From positions 1 through 5,333 of the forward strand of contig MNZL01000091.1 of the NCBI GenBank assembly GCA_001873585.1: a stretch of DNA of 5,333 nucleotides, written 5' to 3'. Positions 1 through 5,333 of the stretch are shown in pieces. The notes beneath the pieces are model-generated. The model had not been told where the DNA came from and made no database searches. It worked only from the letters and a program-made list of their open reading frames with translations. The position numbers and the translations under genes are program-made. Each line of letters starts with the position of its first letter. Position 1 is the first letter of the stretch. This stretch comes from Rhodobacterales bacterium CG2_30_65_12. GTDB lineage: Bacteria > Pseudomonadota > Alphaproteobacteria > Rhodobacterales > Rhodobacteraceae.

Positions 1-78
1 TCGAAAGGCTTGGTGCCCAAGCGCATGGATTGTTTCAGGCGCCGATCATGGCGCAGATCTGGGAGGATTACGGATACC
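1..78 (+). promoter_or_regulatory. Leader upstream of aglE, content unresolved
   Basis: This short stretch before aglE holds the aglE ribosome binding site and two small inverted repeats: GCTTGG/CCAAGC with a 3-base spacer (8-22), and GCGCC/GGCGC with a 6-base spacer (39-54). No convincing -35/-10 pair is visible, so the operon promoter probably lies further upstream. All three forward frames are open up to the aglE start region; one ends in a TGA at 80-82 that overlaps the aglE ATG, so the tail of an upstream gene cannot be excluded. None of the three short translations resembles a family I recognise. Related agl operons are often controlled by a LacI-type regulator (AglR), which makes an operator here conceivable but unproven. 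Confidence 0.3.
61..67 (+). promoter_or_regulatory. Ribosome binding site of aglE
   Basis: GGGAGGA lies 11 bases before the ATG at 79. It decides the start: the reading frame is open further upstream, but the extra residues would be strongly basic and would bury the signal peptide that begins exactly at this ATG. Confidence 0.75.
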
Positions 79-1347
79 ATGAAACAAACTCTCTTCACTG
101 GCGCCGCCGTGCTCGCGCTTTCGACCGGTATGGCGATGGCTGAGCAGGTGACCGTGTTTGGCCCGTGGCTTGGCCCGGACCAGGAAAACGTCGAAGCTGT
201 GCTCAAGGTCTTCGCCGAGCAGTCGGGCCATGACGTGCGCTACGTCGGCTCCGACAGCTTTGAACAGCAAATCGTTGTCGACCTCGAAGCCGGCTCTGCC
301 GCCAACGTCGCTGCCTTCCCGCAGCCCGGCCTCGCCTCCGACATGGCGTCGCGTGGCTTCCTCGCCCCGTTGGGCGATGATGTTGCCGCCTGGGTGGCCG
401 AAAACTACGCCGCCGGCCCGTCGTGGGTGGCGCTTGGCACCTACAATGGCCCGGACGGGAAATCGGCCTTCTATGGCTTCCCTTACAAGACGGACGTGAA
501 ATCGCTGGTCTGGTTCAGCCCGGAAAACTTCGACGATGCCGGCTATGAAGTCCCGGCCACGATGGAAGATCTCAAGGCGCTGACCGAGCAGATCGCCGCC
601 GACGGCAGCACGCCGTGGTGCATCGGCCTCGGCTCGGGTGCGGCAACCGGCTGGCCGGCCACCGACTGGGTGGAAGACTTGATGCTGCGCACCCAATCGC
701 CGGAAGTCTATGACGACTGGGTGTCGAACGACATGCCGTTCAACGACCCGAAGGTCGTCGCCGCGATCGAGGAATTCGGCTGGTTTGCGCGCAATGATGC
801 CTATGTTGTGGGCGGCGCCGGCGCGGTGGCCACCACCGATTTCCGCGACTCGCCCAAGCAGCTGTTTTCGTCGCCGCCGCAGTGCTACATGCACCGCCAG
901 GCGTCGTTTATCCCGGCGTTCTTCCCGGAAGGCACCTCCGTGGGTGAAGATGTAGATTTCTTCTACTTCCCGGCCTACGCCGAAAAAGACCTTGGCACCC
1001 CGGTGCTCGGCGCGGGCACAACCTGGACGATCACCAACGAAAGCGCTGGTGCGCATGATTTGATCGCCTTCCTGGAAACCCCCGAGGCGCATGAAATCTG
1101 GATGGCGCGCAAGGGCTTTCTGACCCCGCACACGGGCGTAAACACCGATGTGTTCTCCGACCCGACGCTGAAGAAGATGAACGACATTCTTCTCTCAGCC
1201 ACCACCTTCCGCTTCGACGGCTCTGATCTGATGCCGGGCGCGGTGGGCGCGGGCACGTTCTGGACCGGCATGGTCGATTATGTCGGCGGCAAGGATGCGC
1301 AGGCTGTGGCCGACGACATCCAGACCAGCTGGGAAGCGATCAAGTGA
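79..1347 (+). CDS. aglE: Periplasmic alpha-glucoside-binding protein AglE
   Basis: This is the extracellular solute-binding protein of an ABC importer for alpha-glucosides; it binds the sugar in the periplasm and delivers it to AglF-AglG. The 422-residue product starts with a classical Sec signal peptide: K2, a hydrophobic core at about residues 5-18, and an AMA cleavage motif at 19-21, giving a mature protein that begins EQVTVFGPW. There is no lipobox, so it should be soluble. The mature part reads as a two-lobed sugar-binding protein, with the segment GWPATDWVEDLMLR at 191-204 that I associate with AglE-type proteins. It has only two cysteines, C181 and C269, both after the signal peptide, so a disulfide is plausible. 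It is the first gene of the operon and is separated from aglF by a hairpin. The AglE assignment rests on family resemblance plus the neighbours AglF, AglG and AglA; the exact sugar (maltose, sucrose, trehalose) cannot be read from the sequence. Confidence 0.88.
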   Translation: MKQTLFTGAAVLALSTGMAMAEQVTVFGPWLGPDQENVEAVLKVFAEQSGHDVRYVGSDSFEQQIVVDLEAGSAANVAAFPQPGLASDMASRGFLAPLGDDVAAWVAENYAAGPSWVALGTYNGPDGKSAFYGFPYKTDVKSLVWFSPENFDDAGYEVPATMEDLKALTEQIAADGSTPWCIGLGSGAATGWPATDWVEDLMLRTQSPEVYDDWVSNDMPFNDPKVVAAIEEFGWFARNDAYVVGGAGAVATTDFRDSPKQLFSSPPQCYMHRQASFIPAFFPEGTSVGEDVDFFYFPAYAEKDLGTPVLGAGTTWTITNESAGAHDLIAFLETPEAHEIWMARKGFLTPHTGVNTDVFSDPTLKKMNDILLSATTFRFDGSDLMPGAVGAGTFWTGMVDYVGGKDAQAVADDIQTSWEAIK

Positions 1348-1369
1348 TCGGCTGACGCTGAAGCCAATT

Positions 1370-1399
1370 ACGGGCCCGGAAATAAGTCTCCGGGCCCGT
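1370..1399 (+). terminator. GC-rich hairpin after aglE, probable partial terminator
   Basis: A perfect 11-bp inverted repeat, ACGGGCCCGGA (1370-1380) and TCCGGGCCCGT (1389-1399), encloses the 8-base loop AATAAGTC and lies 22 bases after the aglE stop. It is followed by CACATTT, which is only a poor T-tract, so full rho-independent termination is unlikely. Hairpins at this place in importer operons commonly reduce readthrough into the permease genes and protect the 3' end of the binding-protein mRNA, giving excess binding protein. That role is inferred from position; the stem itself is seen directly. Confidence 0.75.
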
Positions 1400-1419
1400 C
1401 ACATTTCCCGCAGAAAGAA

Positions 1420-1449
1420 TTGCCAGCGCGCGTGCCTTGCGGCTAGGCT
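1420..1449 (+). promoter_or_regulatory. Candidate internal promoter for aglF-aglG-aglA
   Basis: TTGCCA (1420-1425) matches five of six bases of a sigma-70 -35 box, and TAGGCT (1444-1449) is a weak -10 match (three of six) after an 18-base spacer. The GCTAGGCT-like -10 is of a kind seen in GC-rich alphaproteobacteria. Its position, after the hairpin and about 33 bases before the aglF start, would suit independent transcription of the permease genes. The match is weak and could be chance. Confidence 0.33.
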
Positions 1450-1469
1450 CGGGGGATAAACAGCGCGAA

Positions 1470-1478
1470 GGGGGAGGA
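1470..1478 (+). promoter_or_regulatory. Strong ribosome binding site of aglF
   Basis: GGGGGAGGA ends four bases before the GTG at 1483. It is the best Shine-Dalgarno match in the window and supports the GTG start of the long form of AglF, whereas no such site precedes the internal ATG at 2158, where a conventional shorter permease might have begun. Confidence 0.8.
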
Positions 1479-1482
1479 AACC

Positions 1483-3012
1483 GTGCATCCGGCATTGCAA
1501 GGTCTGATCGTCGTCACTGTCGTCGTGAGCGCCGCGATCGGCTATTATTACTTCTCGAACGCTTTTCTTGACCGCTTCATCTTTCCGCGCCGCGCCTTCG
1601 ACGCAGATGACGCGCGCAAACGCACCCGGATCGGTCTGGCAACGGTGGTTGCCGCGCCGATTGTCGGCTACTTCCTGCTCTCGGTCGTCGTGCCCTGGAT
1701 GGGCACCGGCGCGGGCTTCTTCGATGCCGGGGTGAAAGACCTCTCGGCAATGTCCGCCGGCGCCTCGATCGGGGCGTTCTGGAGCGGGATAGCGAGCTTT
1801 GTCACCGGCGTTCTGTTGATGGCAATCTCGGTCTCGCTTGCGGTGATCGGCTACGCGCTCTTCGTGCTCGCCTTCATCCTCGTTGTCGCCCTCGTCCGCA
1901 TCCTGCTGACGGCCGTTCAGAATGAGGGCGACATCGCCTCATGGGCCTTCTTCGGCGGGCTGGGGCTGGCGCTGCTGGCCACGATCATTTCGAGCTTCGG
2001 CACGCATTGGGGTGTGCTCACCTTTCTGACCCTCTTCGGCCTCGCTGTGGCGCTCTGGGCGGTGTTTCGCGCGCTGCGCGCCCAGGGCCAACTGGTGCCG
2101 GCCTCCACGGTGGGCGACAACGTCAACAACGCCAGCGCGCTGCGGCCCTGGTTTTTCATGTTTCCGGCGCTCTTCGCGCTCGGGCTCTACCTGGCCTACC
2201 CGGTCTACGAAACCCTGCGCCTCAGCCTCACCGAGCGGGTTTTCATGGCCGAGGGCGATGTGCCGTTCATTTATCAATGGGCGGGCCTGGACAATTACGC
2301 TCAGATGATGGGCGAACCGAAATTCTGGGAGGCGTTGCGCAACAACTTCCTGTGGCTACTGATCGTGCCGGCACTCTCGACCGGCTTTGGTCTGCTGGTG
2401 GCGCAGCTCACCGACCGGCTCTCGTGGGGCAACGTGGTGAAGTCGATCATCTTCATGCCGATGGCGATCAGTTTCGTCGGGGCCTCGGTGATCTGGAAAC
2501 TGGTCTATGATTTCCGCCCTGAGGGAACCGGCCAGATCGGCGTTATGAACGCGGTTGTGGTCGCCTTCGGCGGCGAGCCGCAAACCTGGCTCACGATCCC
2601 GTTCTGGAACAGCATCATGCTGATGGTGGTGCTGATCTGGATCCAGACCGGCTTTGCCATGGTAATCCTTTCGGCGGCGCTGCGCGGCATCCCCGAGGAA
2701 ACCATCGAGGCGGCAATCGTCGACGGGGCGAACCCGTTTCAGATTTTCTTCAAGATCAAGATCCCGCAGATCGCCGGCACGATCCTCGTGGTCTGGACGA
2801 CGATCACGCTCACCGTGCTGAAAATCTTCGATATCGTCTTCGCCATGACCAACGGGCAATGGGAGACGCAGGTATTGGCCAACTACATGTATGCCAAGCT
2901 GTTCACCGCGTCCGACTGGGGCGTGGGGTCGGCCAGCGCGATCGTGATCATGCTGCTGGTCACGCCGATCCTGGTCTGGAACGTGCGCAACGTGCGCAAA
3001 GAACTGCGCTGA
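1483..3012 (+). CDS. aglF: Alpha-glucoside ABC transporter permease AglF, with N-terminal membrane extension
   Basis: This is an inner-membrane permease subunit of the MalF type in the alpha-glucoside importer, pairing with AglG. The normal permease core spans about residues 221-509: first helix near 222-243, the RNNF segment at 286-289 that precedes the transport domain, then further hydrophobic helices, and the EAA loop at 409-428 (E409, A410, A411, G415, I427, P428) that docks on the ATPase. The first 200 or so residues are an extra region with five or six hydrophobic stretches (about 5-25, 51-72, 98-142 as one or two, 153-171 and 176-197), a basic loop at 36-49 and a polar linker at 198-220. 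As I recall, rhizobial AglF is roughly 330-340 residues, so 509 is long. The GTG start is backed by a strong ribosome binding site. The gene ends 11 bases before aglG. Family assignment is firm; the symbol comes from the AglE/AglG/AglA context, and the role of the extension is unknown. Confidence 0.87.
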   Translation: MHPALQGLIVVTVVVSAAIGYYYFSNAFLDRFIFPRRAFDADDARKRTRIGLATVVAAPIVGYFLLSVVVPWMGTGAGFFDAGVKDLSAMSAGASIGAFWSGIASFVTGVLLMAISVSLAVIGYALFVLAFILVVALVRILLTAVQNEGDIASWAFFGGLGLALLATIISSFGTHWGVLTFLTLFGLAVALWAVFRALRAQGQLVPASTVGDNVNNASALRPWFFMFPALFALGLYLAYPVYETLRLSLTERVFMAEGDVPFIYQWAGLDNYAQMMGEPKFWEALRNNFLWLLIVPALSTGFGLLVAQLTDRLSWGNVVKSIIFMPMAISFVGASVIWKLVYDFRPEGTGQIGVMNAVVVAFGGEPQTWLTIPFWNSIMLMVVLIWIQTGFAMVILSAALRGIPEETIEAAIVDGANPFQIFFKIKIPQIAGTILVVWTTITLTVLKIFDIVFAMTNGQWETQVLANYMYAKLFTASDWGVGSASAIVIMLLVTPILVWNVRNVRKELR

Positions 3013-3017
3013 GGAGG
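3011..3017 (+). promoter_or_regulatory. Ribosome binding site of aglG, overlapping aglF stop
   Basis: GAGGAGG overlaps the last two bases of the aglF TGA (3010-3012) and lies six bases before the ATG at 3024. This fixes the aglG start: the same frame is open back into aglF, but those upstream residues are an out-of-frame reading of aglF. The overlap of site and stop codon suggests translational coupling. Confidence 0.85.
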
Positions 3018-3023
3018 CGAGAG

Positions 3024-4175
3024 ATGGACAATATCGCTGGTCAGAAATCCACCCTGTCCTGGGCAGTCAACATTTCGGTCATCGCGCTGGTGCTGTTGTG
3101 GCTGTTTCCCACAGTTGGGCTTCTGGTCAGCTCGTTCCGCACGACCGACCAGATCTCAGGTTCGGGCTGGTGGCTGGCGTTGTTTCCATCCGAGCAGAAC
3201 CTGACCCTGCGCGCCGCCGACCCGGATAAAAACCGGGTGCGCGTTGATGGCATGTGGGTTGTCGAGGGCAACCTGTTTGCCGAGGGCAGCGTGGCCAAGA
3301 TCAGCGCCTGGGGCACCACCTCGCGCGACGTGGGCGCTTATGTGCCGGGTGAGACGGCCGATCTGGGCGAGGGTGAAACCATGACCGTTCAGGCCAATGG
3401 CGATTACGTCTGGTCGGGCACCGAAAGCCAGATCTCGGGCCGCGGCCAGCGGGTGCTCGCCACCGCGATCACGCCGCCGGAGTTTACACTGGCGAACTAT
3501 GAGCGGGTGTTGTTCTCCGGCACCGGCACCGATTCGATGGCCAAGGCCTTTTTCAACACCATGACGGTGACAATTCCGGCAACGATCATCCCGATCGCCT
3601 TCGCCGCCTTTGCCGCCTATGCGCTGGCGTGGATGGACTTTCCGGGCCGGGGTATTCTCATCGCCTTCATCGTGGCGCTGCTGGTCGTCCCGCTCCAGCT
3701 CGCGCTGATTCCACTCCTCAAGCTCCACCTCGATATCGGCATCGGCAAGGGCTACCTTGGCACCTGGCTCGCGCATACCGGCTTTGGCTTGCCATTGGCG
3801 ATCTATCTCTTGCGCAATTACATGGTGGGCCTGCCGCGCGATATCATCGAGAACGCAAAGGTGGATGGTGCGACGGATTTTCAGATTTTCACCAGGATCA
3901 TCCTGCCGCTGTCCTTCCCGGCGCTCGCCAGCTTCTCGATCTTCCAGTTCCTCTGGGTCTGGAACGATCTGCTGGTCGCCAAGGTTTTCCTGATCGACGC
4001 GACCGGCGAGACAACGGTGATGACGCAGCAGATCGTCGAACTGCTTGGCACCCGTGGCGGCAACTGGGAAATCCTCGCCACCGCCGCCTTCGTGTCGATC
4101 GCGGTGCCGCTTGTCGTGTTCTTCTCGATGCAGCGCTATCTCGTGCGTGGCCTGCTTGCGGGCTCGGTGAAGTGA
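3024..4175 (+). CDS. aglG: Alpha-glucoside ABC transporter permease AglG
   Basis: This is the MalG-type permease partner of AglF in the inner membrane. The 383-residue product has a first helix at about 14-36, then a long non-hydrophobic segment to about 170 that should face the periplasm, then the FFNTM entry (176-180) to a five-helix transport core. The EAA loop is at 276-295 (E276, N277, A278, G282, L294, P295), with N replacing the central A, a common variation. The C-terminus QRYLVRGLLAGSVK is typical of MalG-like permeases, whose tail reaches toward the ATPase. The length agrees with what I remember for rhizobial AglG (about 380), so the large loop is probably a family trait and not an insertion unique to this strain. 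The gene lies 11 bases after aglF and 7 bases before aglA. The permease call is very secure; sugar specificity is inferred from the operon. Confidence 0.9.
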   Translation: MDNIAGQKSTLSWAVNISVIALVLLWLFPTVGLLVSSFRTTDQISGSGWWLALFPSEQNLTLRAADPDKNRVRVDGMWVVEGNLFAEGSVAKISAWGTTSRDVGAYVPGETADLGEGETMTVQANGDYVWSGTESQISGRGQRVLATAITPPEFTLANYERVLFSGTGTDSMAKAFFNTMTVTIPATIIPIAFAAFAAYALAWMDFPGRGILIAFIVALLVVPLQLALIPLLKLHLDIGIGKGYLGTWLAHTGFGLPLAIYLLRNYMVGLPRDIIENAKVDGATDFQIFTRIILPLSFPALASFSIFQFLWVWNDLLVAKVFLIDATGETTVMTQQIVELLGTRGGNWEILATAAFVSIAVPLVVFFSMQRYLVRGLLAGSVK

Positions 4176-4177
4176 GG
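4174..4177 (+). promoter_or_regulatory. Weak ribosome binding site for aglA first start
   Basis: GAGG overlaps the aglG stop and lies five bases before the ATG at 4183. A second candidate, AGGAAAGG at 4193-4200, lies nine bases before an in-frame ATG at 4210, so the two starts compete; see the aglA entry. Confidence 0.5.
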
Positions 4178-4182
4178 TGGCA

Positions 4183-5333
4183 ATGAGCCTGCAGGAAAGG
4201 GCGCCCAAGATGACCCAACTGGCCAAGCAACCCGACTGGTGGCGGGGCGCGGTGATCTACCAGATCTACCCGCGCTCGTACCAGGACAGCAACGGCGACG
4301 GCATCGGCGATCTGCTCGGCATCGTCCGCCGGCTGCCCTATATCGCCTCGCTCGGGGTGGATGCGATCTGGATCAGCCCGTTCTTTACCTCGCCAATGAA
4401 GGATTTCGGTTACGACGTGTCGGATTACTGCGACGTCGATCCGATGTTTGGCAGCCTGTCGGATTTCGACGCGGTGGTGGAAACCGCCCATGCGCTCGGG
4501 CTCAAGGTGATGATCGACCTCGTGCTCAGCCACACCTCGGCCCAGCATCCCTGGTTCAAGCAGAGCCGCTCAAGCTGCGACAATCCGCGGGCGGGCTGGT
4601 ATGTCTGGGCCGACGCCAAGCCAGACGGCACACCGCCCAACAACTGGCTCAGCATATTCGGCGGCTCGGCCTGGCAGTGGGACGGCGGGCGGATGCAGTA
4701 TTACATGCACAATTTCCTCACCTCGCAGCCCGATCTCAACTTCCACGAGCCCGCCGTGCAGGAAGCGCTGCTTGACGTGGCGCGGTTCTGGCTCGCGCGC
4801 GGGGTCGATGGCTTTCGGCTCGATACGATCAACTTCTATTTCTGCGATGCCGAGCTGCGCGACAACCCGCCGCTGCCGCCCGAGGCGCGCAATGCGACCA
4901 TTGCGCCGGCGGTGAATCCCTACAACTGGCAAGATCACGTTTACGACAAGAACCGCCCGGAAAACATTGATTTTCTACGTAAACTCCGCGCGGTGATGGA
5001 CCCGTTCAACGCCGCCGCCGTGGGTGAAGTGGGCGATGCGCAGCGCGGGCTCGAAATTCTCGGTGAGTATACCGCCGGCAATGATCTCATGCAGATGTGC
5101 TATGCCTTCGAGCTTTTGTCAGGCGAGCGGCCGACCGCCGCGCGCGTGGCGCAGGTGCTGCGCGCATTCGAGGCGGCGGCACCCGATGGTTGGGCCACCT
5201 GGGCATTTTCCAACCATGACGTGATGCGCCACATCAGCCGCTGGCAGCTCACCCCTCCGGCGGCGCGGGGCTTCGCCACGCTGATGATGTTTCTGCATGG
5301 TTCGGCCTGTTTGTATCAGGGCGAAGAGCTCGG
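4183..5333 (+). CDS. aglA: Alpha-glucosidase AglA, GH13 (3' end cut by window)
   Basis: This cytoplasmic glycoside hydrolase of family GH13 (alpha-amylase clan) would release glucose from the imported alpha-glucoside. No signal peptide is visible. The 383 residues shown are about 70% of a usual 540-residue enzyme, and the frame is open to the window end. Landmarks in order: QIYPRSYQDSNGDGIGD at 27-43, region I DLVLSH at 112-117, region V QPDLN at 182-186 (typical of the oligo-1,6-glucosidase/alpha-glucosidase group), region II GFRLDT with nucleophile D214, the PYNWQDHVYDKNRPEN stretch seen in GH13_23-like alpha-glucosidases, acid/base E282 in GEVGD, and region IV FSNHD with D346. T215 after the nucleophile favours alpha-1,4 over alpha-1,6 bonds. 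The start at 4183 is 7 bases after aglG; an in-frame ATG at 4210 (residue 10) with a better-purine site is an equally possible start. Family and catalytic residues are certain; trehalose synthase or sucrose-specific activity is less likely but not excluded. Confidence 0.9.
   Translation, partial: MSLQERAPKMTQLAKQPDWWRGAVIYQIYPRSYQDSNGDGIGDLLGIVRRLPYIASLGVDAIWISPFFTSPMKDFGYDVSDYCDVDPMFGSLSDFDAVVETAHALGLKVMIDLVLSHTSAQHPWFKQSRSSCDNPRAGWYVWADAKPDGTPPNNWLSIFGGSAWQWDGGRMQYYMHNFLTSQPDLNFHEPAVQEALLDVARFWLARGVDGFRLDTINFYFCDAELRDNPPLPPEARNATIAPAVNPYNWQDHVYDKNRPENIDFLRKLRAVMDPFNAAAVGEVGDAQRGLEILGEYTAGNDLMQMCYAFELLSGERPTAARVAQVLRAFEAAAPDGWATWAFSNHDVMRHISRWQLTPPAARGFATLMMFLHGSACLYQGEEL

Noticed and set aside
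10..78. Upstream in-frame TTG start for aglE
   Set aside because: It would add 23 mostly basic residues before a complete signal peptide, while the ATG at 79 has its own ribosome binding site.
2..82. Tail of an upstream gene ending in TGA that overlaps the aglE ATG
   Set aside because: The 26 visible residues match no regulator or enzyme I know and third-position G+C is low in that frame, unlike the real genes here.
46..1131. Long antisense open frame (361 codons) opposite aglE
   Set aside because: It mirrors aglE, is very rich in arginine, glycine and histidine, and has no recognisable domain; such frames arise in GC-rich coding DNA.
1348..1446. Possible stop-codon readthrough extending AglE by 32 codons to TAG 1444
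   Set aside because: The open stretch is short, encodes nothing recognisable and includes the hairpin; it is expected by chance in GC-rich DNA.
2980..2997. Tandem 9-base direct repeat AACGTGCGC x2
   Set aside because: It lies in the aglF coding end and simply encodes NVRNVR; two copies are too few to suggest a repeat array.
2859..3023. Upstream extension of aglG into aglF
   Set aside because: It is an out-of-frame reading of the aglF 3' end; the ATG at 3024 has a strong, well-spaced ribosome binding site.
3156..4226. Long antisense open frame (356 codons) opposite aglG and the start of aglA
   Set aside because: It has biased low-complexity composition and no family resemblance, and it covers a clearly real permease gene.

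Overview
The window is a high-G+C stretch that reads in one direction as an alpha-glucoside uptake and hydrolysis operon of the agl type (aglE-aglF-aglG-aglA). Gene order, the family motifs and the alphaproteobacterial style of the ribosome binding sites and codon use suggest an alphaproteobacterium, most likely a marine Rhodobacteraceae (roseobacter-like) strain. The taxonomic guess is inference; no rRNA or other marker is present.

Layout: bases 1-78 are a short leader holding two small inverted repeats and the aglE ribosome binding site; what lies upstream cannot be seen. aglE (79-1347) encodes the secreted periplasmic alpha-glucoside-binding protein. A 135-base gap follows, with a perfect 11-bp GC-rich hairpin (1370-1399), a weak candidate promoter (1420-1449) and a strong ribosome binding site. 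aglF (1483-3012, GTG start) and aglG (3024-4175) are the two inner-membrane permease subunits, each with a recognisable EAA loop for the ATPase. aglA (4183 to the window end, truncated) is a GH13 alpha-glucosidase with its complete catalytic triad.

How they work together: AglE captures an alpha-glucoside (maltose, sucrose, trehalose or similar) in the periplasm, AglF-AglG move it across the membrane, and cytoplasmic AglA splits off glucose. The ATPase (aglK in related operons) is absent here and is expected downstream. The aglF-aglG and aglG-aglA gaps are only 11 and 7 bases, so these three are surely co-transcribed and probably translationally coupled. The hairpin after aglE would allow more binding protein than permease to be made.

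This is mostly a known kind of system. The least ordinary element is AglF: about 200 extra N-terminal residues, rich in predicted membrane helices, precede the normal permease core. AglG also carries a large soluble segment after its first helix. I saw no mobile element, CRISPR array, tRNA or rRNA.
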